The notes below the pieces were generated by a model. It saw only the letters and a program-made list of their open reading frames with translations, ran no database searches and had not been told where the DNA came from. From Volvariella volvacea V23 (taxonomy: Eukaryota > Basidiomycota > Agaricomycetes > Agaricales > Pluteaceae): a DNA stretch of 64,000 nt. The stretch is taken from contig KB722754.1 of assembly GCA_000349905.1 (NCBI GenBank), positions 280,356 to 344,355 on the forward strand, written 5' to 3'. How positions within the stretch are numbered: the first letter of the stretch is position 1; every line of letters starts with the position of its first letter. This document shows positions 33,501-45,700 of this stretch, one piece after another. A program made the translations under genes and the position numbers.

Positions 33501-36065
33501 CCGATCGTCTTCTATGATTCTTTTCCGCCGTGGCGCCAAGCGAGTTAAGTCCTCCCATGGATCGGATGAAGAGACTCTGCCCAATGAGAAGCCCACTGCC
33601 CCAGGTAGTGCCACTGGTACCAACACCGCCACGACCACGATGGCCAACGAACGCCAGCCCGATATCTTCTCTTGGCAACACTTGAACTACACAGTCCCGG
33701 TCAAAGGCGGAGAGAGAAAATTGTTGGACGATGTTTCTGGGTTTGTTGCTCCTGGCAAATTGACGGCTTTGATGGGTGAATCTGGTGCTGGAAAAACGAC
33801 GCTCTTGAATGTTTTGGCGCAGAGAGTTGATGTTGGTGTTGTGACTGGTGACCGATTTGTCAATGGTCAAGCGCTTCCGGTTGACTTCCAGGCCCAATCG
33901 TAAGTTAACCTTCCACAAGTTTACGCGGTAGCTAACTGACTTGGTTCAATAGTGGATACTGCCAACAAATGGATACCCATGTCCCTACCGCTACCGTTCG
34001 CGAGGCACTCCTATTCTCTGCTAAACTGCGTCAACCAAAGAACGTTCCTTTGGCAGAAAAGGAAGAATGGGTTGAAAAGTGTTTGTATATGTGTGGTCTC
34101 GAAGAATGGGCTGAGGCATCAGTCGGATCCCTCGGCACTGAGCAAAGGAAACGCACAACCATCGCCGTCGAACTTGCAGCTAAAGTGAGCATATCCGCAC
34201 AGAATAGCTGCAGGATGAGACTGACCGCATTTTATAGCCAAAATTGTTGCTCTTCTTGGATGAGCCTACTTCTGGACTTGACTCTCAAAGTGCTTGGGCT
34301 ATTGTTTCGTTCTTGAAATCTCTAGCGAACAACGGGCAAGCTATTCTTTGCACGTAAGTCGTCAATTGCCCACAAATTAATGACACTTGAGTCAATAACA
34401 CTCGATTACAGTATCCACCAGCCTTCCGCTGAGTTGTTCCAAGTTTTCGACCGTCTTCTGTTGCTCCGTAAAGGTGGACAAACCGTCTACTTCGGTGATG
34501 TTGGACACAACGCGCATACTGTCATCGATTACTTCGAGCGTAACGGTGGTCGCAGATGTCTTCCTGAAGAGAATCCGTAAGCTTTTTCTGTACCACATTC
34601 GTTTATTATCACCCTGAATTTGCTCTTGTTTTTCTTTAGGGCTGAATATATGCTCGATGTAATTGGAGCAGGTGCCACTGCCTCTAGCTCTCTGGATTGG
34701 CATAAAATCTGGAAAAACTCGCCTGAATCCCTTACTGTTCAACGTGAAATCGAAGTTATCCACACTGAAGGCCGCAAACGCCCTGCCGCTGAGGCATCGT
34801 TTCACTCTGAATTTGCCGCGCCTTGGTTGTCCCAATTGAAGGAGTTGCTGATTCGTGATGCGCAAGCTCACTGGAGGGACCCCACTTATTTGATGGCTAA
34901 ACTGGTCTTGAACATCATTGGAGGATTGTTCATCGGCTTCACGTTCTGGAGGGCGGCGGATACTCAACAGGGAACTCAGAATAAGTTGTTTGCTATCTTC
35001 ATGGCTACAATTTTGAGGTATGTAACATCCCCCCGTTTTCCCCCTCAACTAATGCATCTATTCTCATCTAGTGTTCCGTTGTCCAACCAACTTCAAGTAC
35101 CGTTTATCGCTATGCGGAACATCTACGAGATCCGTGAACGTCCAAGTAGGATGTACAGCTGGACGGCCTTGATCTCATCGCAAATTTTGATCGAGCTACC
35201 TTGGAATATCTTTGGCTCTGTGCTGTTGTTCTTCACTTGGTATTGGACAGTGGGCTTTGACTCGTCAAGGGCTGGATATACTTTCTTGATGTTGGGCGTC
35301 ATGTTCCCTCTTTATTATACCACCGTTGCCCAAGTAAGTTCTAGGCGTCGGTCCGTATTGTTTTCTTGTGAGTTGACTCTGATTTCAGGCAATCGCTGCA
35401 ATGACACCCACCGCCGAAATTGCGGCTATATTGTTCTCATTCCTTTTCTCCTTCGTCGTCACATTGTACGTTTCCTCTCTTGTTGGTGTAGATCCTTCAA
35501 CTCAACGTCCTTTGTAGCAACGGTGTCCTTCAACCCTTCAGCCAACTCGGGTGGTGGAAGTGGATGTATCGTCTCTCCCCATACACATATTTGATTGAGG
35601 GATTGCTTGGACAAGGCAAGTCCCATCACTATCTTATGCCACAAGTTCTCAGCTGACAGTTTCATTCAGCCATCGGTCGTTCGGAAATTTTCTGCTCTCC
35701 CGTCGAATTCGTTACCCTCAACCCTCCTTCTGGTCAAACATGCGGTCAATACATGGGTCCCTGGATATCTCACGCAGGTGGATACCTGACCAACCCAGAT
35801 GCCCTCTCCGAATGTCAGTTCTGTGGGACACATTCCACGGATACCTTCCTCGCCCAAAATTTCAATATCTTCTATGATCACCATTGGAGGAATTTCGGTT
35901 TGATGGTCGCATTCTCTATATTCAATGTACGTGCACTAGTTTATTCATGTTGAAATCTTTTGGCTAACGAATCCTCACTCGACCATCCAGATTGCAGCCG
36001 TTTATGGTTTGACGTACTTGTTTAGAATCCGTAAAGGAAGTCTTCTTCCCTTCAAGAAATCATGA
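30587..36065 (+). CDS. PDR-type ABC transporter (ABCG family, full-size)
   Basis: Full-size pleiotropic drug resistance transporter in the (NBD-TMD)x2 order, spread over many short exons. NBD1: Walker [13 protein letters not shown], with Cys in place of the Lys as usual in fungal PDR pumps; signature [15 protein letters not shown]; Walker B INAWDNSTRGLD (NS variant). TMD1 follows, with [12 protein letters not shown] and a loop containing [15 protein letters not shown]2: Walker [13 protein letters not shown] (canonical), degenerate signature [10 protein letters not shown], Walker [16 protein letters not shown]2 ends with the Cys-containing external loop [11 protein letters not shown] and SECQFC, and the last helix ends [13 protein letters not shown] at 36065. 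Such pumps export xenobiotics and lipids from the plasma membrane. I followed the main joins through both NBDs and saw no frame break; some exon ends in TMD1 are not fixed. Confidence 0.88.
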
Positions 36066-36552
36066 ACAAAAGATACCCTCGTCGTTCTTTATGCTCCTTA
36101 GATTCCCGGACACATCTTCTGCATGCTACTTCTACCACATTTTATTCGAACTTTCAGACGACTCCATACAGACTCATTTCATCTTGTATATGTTGTGCAT
36201 TTTCTGATGACTTACCCCGAACCCCACGTCACACTGTCATAATACGACTTATACCTATTACCTTATAATCAATCATGCTTTGTTAGACTTCGCAACTCGA
36301 ACGAGGACTTTGATACGTGTACCAGGAATGGCGTGTACTCTAACGAATTATTTGCATCTGTATGTCCTAGAAAATCAATGATGAAACAGACGCCTCACGA
36401 TATCCGGCCGTACCCCTCAAGAAGTGACCATTACGTCATATTTCAGCACTTGAAGACAGTCAATTTGGGTAGACTAAGCACTGCCATGCCATGAGGCAGC
36501 AGCGCTTCAAGTTGTGTCTGCTTACCCTCCTCCAACCACAGTATCACAGACG
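36066..36552. other. Intergenic region
   Basis: 3' flank of the ABC transporter and 5' flank of the beta-trefoil gene. No gene seen. An in-frame extension upstream of 36553 has no ATG, so it is not used as the start. Confidence 0.45.
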
Positions 36553-37166
36553 ATGTCAATACCGTCGCCGGGTACATACGTTATTGTTAACAGAGTTCTC
36601 TCCCCTTACGGGGAGCAACTCGCAATCACTTTCAACGGCGTGAATCAGCCCCTGACCGTTACTGCTAGATCTGATTCCCCAAACCAAAAGGTCTGTATCA
36701 ACTACGATTTTGTTCCTTCTGAATAATCATTAATACTTTATGATAGTGGCTCATTAGAAATTATCTTGATGGTGGGACTCAGTTTATCTCGCCTATCACA
36801 AGGAGGCACCTCGAAGCTTGCTGGGGTCCAGGTGTAGCATCTGTGCTTCCAGCAGGGCTGTACGTTTGGACTCTTAGAGAGTCAGAGAGTGGACTTACGT
36901 ACGTGTTCTAATTTAAGCATAGCGGCCCCGAATTTCATTATGGACTCACAATTGCGGTGTTGGGCTTAGCATTCAGGATGGAGGTGTTACTGTGTTCTGG
37001 GGAGTTGAAAATGCGAGAAACGACGACTCAGTAAGTACACTGGGCCTACTGCACGACTTTATCATCCACAGTGAGTACAACGCAGGTTACAATTGGAGAG
37101 GGTACGGGCGCCGAGAAACAGAGGTGGATTTTGGTCCGCGTATCAGAGGATTATGGAAATGAATAG
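36553..37166 (+). CDS. Short beta-trefoil protein (ricin-B lectin / mushroom protease-inhibitor-like)
   Basis: Four exons, 36553-36690, 36747-36898, 36970-37030 and 37086-37166, joined in frame, give 143 residues. There is no signal peptide. Two clear beta-trefoil-type repeats are seen: PSPGTYVIVNRVLSPYGEQ, ending at QKWLIRNY, and LPAGLYVWTLRESESG, ending at QRWILVRV. The Q-K/R-W pattern at the end of each lobe is the QxW mark of ricin-B-like folds. Mushrooms have many short cytosolic proteins of this fold, some lectins (CBM13-like) and some protease inhibitors (cospin or mycocypin type), both linked to defence against grazers. The sequence does not tell which. It lies convergent to NACHT pseudogene C, with 150 bases between. 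Confidence 0.68.
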
Positions 37167-37315
37167 ACGATCCACAACACTCTCCGGAACTTCATATCCG
37201 TAGTCCCTCACAGCATATATGTTAGCGAAGTCGAATTTTCCTCACGGGATATCAGTCCAGTTGTGTGTATACATCAATAACAAGCAAGTAAGGTCGAATG
37301 TTAAGGTAGCAGGTA

Positions 37316-39758
37316 CTACATGAGATGATCAACTGAAATGGCGAGAATGATGGAAGATAAGCCGAAAAGTGTTGACCACGGGGATATTCCATGCAAGTTG
37401 TCATCTTTCAACTCCCCAGGAATGGTCGGAATTGAACTAGGAGTCGGGCTCAAAGTGACTGAATCTAGGTATTTGGTAAGAAATTCATCGCATCTGCATT
37501 TAATAGGAGGATACTTATCCATTTCCTCGTCTATCATTGAGGTCATTTGAGCGACTGTCGACTCTGAGAAATCAATAAGCTCGGGGTGCTTCCAGTAATC
37601 CAGGAGAGTTTGCTGTGCTATGTCTCCAAAGAACTTATCGGCATGGTTCAGAGCTATTATATGATACCATTAAACAATAGACGCACCTCAATAAATCGTG
37701 AAAGCTCTTCATGCACGCTACGACTCGGAGAGCGACCCAAGCGGTCATATATTCTGGGTAGGAATATAACTTTAACGGATTCCCGTAGTTTCATTAGCGT
37801 CCGCCGGTTAACTTCCATTGCTGGTTGCAAGTTGCGAATAGTCTTCCACCACGTCCAAATATTCACGCCATGGTCACTGATAGAAGCAATAAACGTACGA
37901 ATAAACGTACGAAAGACTCGGAGATGCAGCGAATCAATAAAACGTCCCAATAACAAGAATCATAATGGGTCATTGCGAACCCCGCAACAGCAAGTGTAAA
38001 GAGTGTGTACAGAAACCTCACCACCTCTTGCGATGACAAAACCCCAAGCTAGAAATCCTTTGCCCAGTTGCGTAACCAGTGTTGATTGAAACCACAGCCG
38101 AGTGGTGGGAATACGTCATCAGGGGGGTTGATGCTCAACCAATACTATAGATGTGATTACCAGCAAGTCAATTATGGTCCGGGAAGATGGAAACTACATA
38201 CCTTTTCATCTTTGGATATATGGTGAAACATGCATTGTCGAAATGTATTGTATTTCCCGCCGATTTCCTCCCAGTCAAATACTGTGCGTAAAGACAGAAG
38301 GCACAGTCGCAGCCAATGTTTCGCATTGACCTGGGCAAGAGCGTTCTGTAGGGCTGGAATGAACAAAATATCATCTCCAGGAATAGAGGCATGGATGTTA
38401 AGCCATAATGTAGATAAATGCCCGCTTGTATCTGCCAATCTGATGGCCTTGAGCAGTAAGAAGTTTACGACCTTGGGGTTATATATGCAAGATCCATTGC
38501 TCCTCGAAGCGTCATGCAGATATTTGACGAAGGATGTGTGGTAAACCTGAACATTAGCCCACGCGCCGTCGCGTATTCTGAGGATGGAATACATTGGTTG
38601 TAGAACGATTCGGAGGAGACTGGACTCCTTTTCCAACACTTCGCCCAAACAACGGAGCTCTCTTACTTGGCAACCATGAGGCCCTGTAATCAAAAACAGA
38701 CACGGGAGAACCACCGAAGGATGGTGAGGACATAGATGAACTGTCCCTGTGCAAGCGTGATGATGCGATCGATAGCACCTTCAGGAGGTTATTGACAATC
38801 TCCCGTTATTGATCGACGAGACTGGTATATTGACCGGAAGCCTGATGTAAGAACGAGGCGCATATCTTCACGTGGTTCCTCCGTATCTGAGAGCATGAGT
38901 GAGGGTAAGGAAGAGGTGGGATATTCGCTGGTGAGTAAACCCATCCTTGCTTGAACCTGAGCTCCGGGACGACTGCTAACAAGGAATGCGAATCGATGAT
39001 TGAGACCATATTGGTGGAGTATAACGAGAAGGCGAAGGAGCTGTTGCTGACTTGAGGATAGTTCACATTCGTCAAGACCATCGATCACAATCAATGATCG
39101 TCGAGTTACATTGCTGTTTGGCAGAGGGGCTTGACGACGAGCGCATTTCTGTGGTGGAATCGAGGATAGAGGGATCCTTTGAAATCACGTCCTCGATCAC
39201 TCTCCTGACCTCTGGCATGACGACCAAAATACGATATACTATGGTTGCAACGAACATCTTGGGCGAGTTACGATCGTCATCGTTGCTCCAGAAGAAGCTT
39301 TTTCTTGCGAGCAAAACTAATCCTCATCCAATTCCTCAACTTCGCGAGCGATAGCTGACTTTCCGTACCAACCGAGCCTCTAAGCCAATGTATATATGAC
39401 TCCAAGTGGCTGTCGATTGCCCAAGACTTAGTGGAGGTGATGATCGACCTCCGGGTCTCTTTGTGGCATTTTGGTGCGTCAACTCTGATATCGCCGTTGA
39501 ACATGGTCTTGGTATAGCTATGCTTGAGCAGCTTTTCCCGAGGAGAGGCTGGTTTTATGGCTATAATTAGACGCTAAAACGCATATATTAGGTGATATCA
39601 CCTTCTCTTACTGACGAATAGTAGTAGTTGTCGCTCAAGTTGGAGTCTCCCGCAGCGTTATTCATGTTGCCGGTATTGTAGACTGTTGCGTGAGCCAGGA
39701 AATTGCTGCTTCTTCCACCATCATACTGCTGCTGAACGGTTGAATTAACTGTTGACAT
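37316..39758 (-). pseudogene. NACHT NTPase family, copy C (decayed)
   Basis: Paralogue of the gene at 23697. First exon from the ATG at 39756-39758 codes the N-terminal motif TVYNTGNMNNAAGDSNLS and ends in EG just before a gtgata donor. The second exon reads SPREKLLKHSYTKTMFNGD and WLRGSVGT, then loses one base inside the P-loop codons near 39365-39375. Downstream frames jump again soon after (FFWSNDDDRNSPKMF in another frame; another break after DSTTE). Walker B (VIDGLDECE), SSRPGAQ, YHTSFVKYLHD and the C-terminal MTSMIDEEMDKYPP and CRCDEFL survive in pieces. A 12-base duplication sits at 37888-37911. The tail (LFGLSSIILAISVDHLM) is hydrophobic. The lesions strike the NTP-binding site itself, so no active product is expected. 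Confidence 0.85.
37888..37911. repeat. 12-nt tandem duplication in NACHT copy C
   Basis: aataaacgtacg is repeated twice back to back and adds four residues in frame. It is not seen in the other copies. Confidence 0.8.
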
Positions 39759-41465
39759 TGAATCTGTGAGGGCTCGTCAGTGTCCTAAAGTGTGTATAGT
39801 TCCGCACAAAGAGACAGACCATAGGGATTCGACATACGGGCTGGCTCGGCCGTACGAGAGCTGCGACAACAATTCTCCACTAGCTCCCGCAGATTGTGAT
39901 ATGGATCCAAGTTATGGGTGTAATGCACACAAAGCTAGAGACGAGATTACTGTTGGCGCATCCTATGCCTCGAGACATCACGACGTACGCTTATGTCGCG
40001 GTCATTCTGAAGTGACCAAAAGTGTTCACGAGCGTTCACTTGATGTGCTTTCAGATTTTCGAGTTTCCTTATCCACTCAGAGAGCACCCAAAAACTCCGC
40101 ATCATCTGCGGGTAGCGCCGAGGCATTCAAATCCAGCCCGTCCTACGTGGGCTCGTAATTTCTCTTCTCCTTCCTCCGTCATGAAGTCTTCAAGGGGTTC
40201 GTGCCAATTGCCAGCCATTTCTATGGGCTTTTTCACGTTTTCTGGTTTCCTCCGCCATCGGCAGAGGGCCGCATTGCATTGAGCATATTATTTTGGCCAA
40301 TGCATTGACAGCGATACTAGTATGGATGTTGCTCAAGCTAACTCGGATTTAAATCAGCATAGTATCCACAGGACCGGAGTGAGATTTCCGCAAGTGTTGG
40401 GATACCACGCAAAAAATGCCACAGCGCTGTTGAGGCCTCTCCTCAAGGTGGGTGCTATTGGGAGATTGTACAGTCACGGTGGCTGTGAACCTTCCCATGT
40501 GCACCCAGCTCGAGTGAGCATTTCGCTCCTATGACGTTGCGATGATTCCTGTGGGCTAGCTTGTGTAAATCTGATGCACACGCTCGTTCATTGGAAACTC
40601 TTAAATGGGGATTTGGATCCGGGAGTCGATTCGGGCGGTAGTCGCTTGTTTGATTGCGACTATGACTCGGTGAGATTAGGCGGGTACTTTGACTGCAGGT
40701 TGTGTTATTTTCGTTATGATATCTGACTTTCGAGTGCGTCCAACATCATCTCTGGGTTATACGCTGACCCCTGCATGTGCGTGGAGGTATACGTTGACTG
40801 CTACACCTTGACTCCCTGCCGAGCTATGCCAGGATGCCTCGAGTTGATGATTGGGGTGTTTTCATTCAACGTACTGGCATACGAAGCGTCGTACAACGCA
40901 GAACCTGCAACACACTAGGATCGTACGTCACTATATGCGTTGAACTAACTGAACTGGAGAATCAAGGCTATGGCCAGAATAATCGAAGTATGCGCGTGTA
41001 CAATTTTTTCGGTCTGTTTTAGCCTCTTGACCTCCAAATCCGACTCCTTATCAAGCTCTCGTCAGCCCTTCTAATTTCACCTACATCCATGAGCAACCCT
41101 ACTTCCGAATACTACCCTCACTGAGCGTACGAAGGTGAGCAAGGGAAGTAGCTGCCCTGAAGTGTGCATGAGAAGCCCCGGTTGGGATACGCGGGCGAAT
41201 AGTACTGCTGTACATGCTTTTGATCGAAATAGACAGCGACTCGACGTTGATAACTAGCTGCGAATGCGCCGAAGTCGGGCGTATTGGCTCATAATGGTTC
41301 CCCTTCCCCTGGTGCTGGCACGTAACGTAGCTAATCTTCGCTACTTCTGTGACCATTGAGACATGCTGCATTGGAACGTGCTTAAAGCTGATTCGAGGTA
41401 GTATTATCGAAGCTCAAATCGCACGGTATGATGCGCGAATCAAGTGATTTATGACTTTGAGTCTA
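39759..41465. other. Intergenic region, 1.7 kb
   Basis: No gene is supported. One coding-like minus-strand stretch (~40105-40260; MAGNWHEPLEDFMTEEGEEK, then LRAHVGRAGFECLGATRR and stop) looks protein-like but stands alone; it may be a remnant or a small unknown gene. The rest shows nothing. Confidence 0.35.
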
Positions 41466-42575
41466 TCAACACGTTACAGTCAGACTCGATTCATGCGCTT
41501 CGGACGTCGACTCACTTAGCCATGCTTCTTCCTCATCCAGGAATTCTTGCCTGAGAAAGTCGATCCAGTTTTCGGGCTGACTAACTCCCCGCACGACCAG
41601 TCGTTCGTCTTTGAGGTTACCTTGACGGCTGAAATTGAGAAGTTGGATTAACGGATTGATGAGCTCTTTTTCGCCAAAGACAATCAGCTCCATCTGTTCA
41701 AGAGTTGATGGAGAGAGTGGAGGTGGGGTTGAAGCTATTGATGTGCCGTCTGTGCTCATCGTGGGCTGACTACCTCCCCGTTTACTCAGCCATCCACCAA
41801 ACTGTTCGATTGCTCGAATCGGCCTTCCGCTCGTTGTATTAACATTACTGATTCTCCTAAACTTCTTGATAGAAGGATAATCAATCACTTCCTCGACTTG
41901 TTCGTCTGTCATGAACGTTGCTGCACTCGTGAAGGACTTGAGATTGGGTTGGTGAAATAGTTGGGAGATGTGGAAGGGTCCATGCACTGGACCTATCGAG
42001 AGGGACTGGAGGGAGGATGGGATGCAGGGCGTTAAACGGAACCACAAGTCTTGAGTGAGATTAATAATTGTAAGAGATTGGAGCCCTGGCGAGGGGGATT
42101 TAGGCTCGGCGTAAGACTTGTGCAACAGGAAGAGGATCCGGTGAATAATTGTTATAGGCCAGTATGAGGAGCCATAGCGTAGATCACTGGGTGGGGCGCC
42201 AGTGGTCATAGCACCGAACTCGGATGGGGTGGGGACGTCCTGCACGGACATTCTGTCTCTTGTGTCTCCAATCCATAATGAGTGAATCAGCGCCAGTCTT
42301 TTGGTCAACTGCTGGTTGTGGATGTCCTTTGGAATGACGTGACTCCATTGGATATCGTCGTGAGGGTCGTATTCGTCGTCATTATGCAGCGCATGGAAGG
42401 TCGTGATCTGGCGTGAAGTCCTGAGGGTGATGCAGTGATAGAGAGCCGGTATCAGCCACGTATAAGCTGCCTTGCAGAGCTGGAGGAGAGTAAGCTTTGT
42501 GGGCTGGTCAGAGCTTGCGAGATAGAACACTTTTCTGACGAGCTCGGGGGGCAGGACGCAGGCTGGTTGATGCAT
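41466..42575 (-). CDS. F-box-like hypothetical protein
   Basis: Uninterrupted frame of 369 residues from the ATG at 42573-42575. The N-terminus (VLPPELVRKVFYLASSDQPTKLTLLQLCKAAYTWLIPALYHCITLRT) is the short F-box-like pattern common in mushrooms (LPPELV, then a helix, then a W-L-P-LY segment). The rest has leucine-rich beta-strand-like segments (LQSLTIINL, LQSLSIGPVHG) and a Ser/Pro-rich stretch near 290. It may be a ubiquitin-ligase substrate receptor, but this is inference. It is divergent from ATG11, with only ~185 bases between the two start codons, so they may share regulatory sequence. Confidence 0.6.
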   Translation of the reverse strand: MHQPACVLPPELVRKVFYLASSDQPTKLTLLQLCKAAYTWLIPALYHCITLRTSRQITTFHALHNDDEYDPHDDIQWSHVIPKDIHNQQLTKRLALIHSLWIGDTRDRMSVQDVPTPSEFGAMTTGAPPSDLRYGSSYWPITIIHRILFLLHKSYAEPKSPSPGLQSLTIINLTQDLWFRLTPCIPSSLQSLSIGPVHGPFHISQLFHQPNLKSFTSAATFMTDEQVEEVIDYPSIKKFRRISNVNTTSGRPIRAIEQFGGWLSKRGGSQPTMSTDGTSIASTPPPLSPSTLEQMELIVFGEKELINPLIQLLNFSRQGNLKDERLVVRGVSQPENWIDFLRQEFLDEEEAWLSESTSEAHESSLTVTC

Positions 42576-42759
42576 GCGGCGGAGGGAGAGTCGGGATATA
42601 ACGTCACTCGATCAGTCACTCGCGTAAGGCTCAGCCTGTTGTCCTCACCCATCCTCGTTTCCGACTCTCCTCCATCTTCGTATCTCCCCTCTCTGGTCGT
42701 CCTCGTCGCTCTCTTGAGGCCCTTTGATTGCAAGTCATTCCGTCTAAATCGTGTCGGTG

Positions 42760-45700
42760 ATGATACGAATATGTCGTGCTGAAGATGGCCATGTCTTCCA
42801 GGCAAGTGTCACCATTCATTCAATCACCATCCGCTGCTATCTCCCTCCGGGCTCCGGGCTGGCTTCATGCTCCCTTTTTCGTTCGTCACGCCGTTCTTGT
42901 ATACGTTAACCCTGTCCAATTGCCGTTGTGAGTGGCACTGACCTGGCCCACCATTTCTCGTCTCTAGGTCAATGCTACAACGCGAGATATAGAACGGTAA
43001 GCACTATCCCTTCTTTCACTAGCATCTTCATCACTAACATGTACCTTCCCTACTTATGCGCTTGTTATCTACTGATGTTCATCATGACTGCGCCAACACG
43101 CACCCGGATCCAAACTGCGATCTACGCGCAAACACTCTACACCCACGCATCGCAACACTTAGATTGGGGAGTCTGGAGCAGTTCCTCCAACAAGAAGCTG
43201 GAGTGGATCACCGCGCAGCTGTAGCATACTTGACCGATGGCAGAAGGCTAACCAACGCCAATATACGCGATTTGGTCGGGTCGCCGGATCAGGTGTGTAG
43301 TGAAATTGCTGTCGTGTACCATTTAATTTCTCCATCATCCATTGGTGTATAATTTGTCGCCTACAATCACCATTCTTGTTGCGTCCATTGCTACGGATTG
43401 CACGCCTTCTTGGTTTATGCCACTATTCGGGACCGCTGGACTGACTTGACTGTGCACCCCTAGACCATCTTTGTTTTCAACAAATATTATCTCGATTATG
43501 ACATTCATGAAGTACTTCAAATATTACGAGTTAATGCTGCTTTACAACCACCAACAGAAGGTATGCGGCTCTTCATTGGGTGTCGTGACAGTGTCTGACG
43601 ACGACTAATCCCGCTTCATAGACAACATCGCAGCAACACCACCATTCCGCCCCGCCCAACTAGCCTCATCATACCTCCGCACTTCTCACACTCATCAAGA
43701 ATTCATCCTCGCCACCTTCTCCAAGCTCCAAATTCAAAGAAAGGCCACCCAAATAGTACTCACCAACCTTGACCATCACCTCCTAACCCTGCTCGATGCA
43801 TATGAAGGTGTTTCGGGGTATTGCCAGCGCGAATTGGAGAAACAAGAAGGCCTGTTGAAAGGGCTGAATGCGGATCTGAGGATCGTCGAGAGAGTGAAGA
43901 TTCATGTGGACTTTATGAGCGCTGCGGCGAGGAGGAGTATTGAGATGGGCGAGAAACATAGGACGTTGGGAGATTATGTCTCGAAGGAGAGAATGGAGCA
44001 AGTTGGAATCACGTGTGCTCGAACTCATGGTATGTGCTTGTATTTCGGCATTTTGGACAAGTGTTGATTCCATCTTTAGAGGATTTGAGGACGAGGTTTG
44101 TGCAGGTTCAACAAATTGTGGCGAGGTTGCAGCAAGGGACAGAGACGGCTAGGAGCTCTATAAACGACGTCAAGTGAGCGCCCGCACTCGTTCAATAGTG
44201 CCGTTGCTAATAATTTTGTTCGTATTAGACTTCTGGAGAACGCTGAAGCATGCAGGAAACGAGCGCAAGAGCTTTATGACAAGATTACGGATCGGGCGGG
44301 TGTACTTGAAGGTACTTGCTTCCTCGTCAATTGGGTACGAGCTGGTATTGACACCTCATTTCTGATGTGGATTAGGTATTGTATCAGGGCAGGAGACGGA
44401 CGGTATCCTACAGGGTGTGTATCCCACCTTTCCTCCCTAACTTCATGCGTTGGATGGCTATATGCTAAGAACAACAATTAGAGTTGCGAAGATTGGATAC
44501 ACTACATCGAAATGAGGTTCAGTATATGACTGAGATTGAAGTATGTCAAACCCTTGGCGAGATGCCCGGCGTTTTGTATTCCGATCACTCATCTAATTCA
44601 TCCGCCCATCTACATGTCTACAGAATGCATACGCCGAATCATGCATAACAATCCTGCGTCATCTAAGCCACGTCAACAACGACATGGTGCAAATCTCACC
44701 GGGTCTGATGGCTCTCCAGACGAGCTTCAGACAGAAGAATAGTTTTATGCATATACAGCGGTTGCACAACATGCTTTATGCGTATGGAGCGACGGTCGTT
44801 GAGATTGTTCGACGGAAGGAGTTTTGTGAGTGAATCTTACTTTGTGTTTCGTTCCACGTTCCCTCCCTTCTCTTCTGGACTTTCCCTTCCCGTTGGGTTG
44901 GCGTACTGGATGGATTTTCATGCGTTTGCATTCGGTTGTTTAACCTTCGGTGGGAGTCATCAATCCAACATATGGCATTGGACAGTGCCATCGTTCAGTG
45001 GAAGCAGCGGTCCATGCACTTCGCTGCCTTGAACCTTGCTGGTCTATATTTCTCCATGGGGGAAGGAGTTGAAGAGTGCGTGTAGCTGACGAGCAAAACG
45101 TTTCACCTTCTAGCACGATTCTTTTACCAGCGAGCGCAAGGTATACTTGAAGTTATGGCCAAACTATCGTAAGTAGTCCTCGTATGCCCATTCCCCCTCC
45201 CCACTGATTTCGCCTTGTTCATTGATAGAGCTGGAGAGAAAAAGAGAAGACAAGTATACAGAAGTGAAGTTCACGGTCAGCTCCCATTTGAAACGAAGGG
45301 AATGGACGAACCTGTTCCGACTATTGATTTCTCAACGGCAAACGGAAGCGTGGATGGATACACGTATTCGTTGGAGAGGTCTGACGTGGATGGTGAGTGT
45401 CTCCATCCAAGCGACTGCTCCACCCATTTTTGTTGTCATCCTTGTTGTCGTTTCCGTTGTTTTCGCTATTCTGCATTTCAAACCATCTGGAGATTTCGCC
45501 AGATTGGTTGTGGGCCTACAGACCCCATCTCCCCTCCCTTCCATGCTGTTTTCAGATTTCGACGTGTTCGTTTTACTTTGGACACCGAAACCCAAAGCCC
45601 ACTCAATCCACGAGATACGTGTGACATGGGAGGAATTTCCAATTCCTGTTACGCGAAAGCACATGGTGTTCTTGACCTGCATCGGAGGCAAGGCGGGGGC

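Noticed and set aside
36514..36552. Upstream start for the beta-trefoil protein
   Set aside because: The first codon would be GTG; the ATG at 36553 gives the usual length for this fold.
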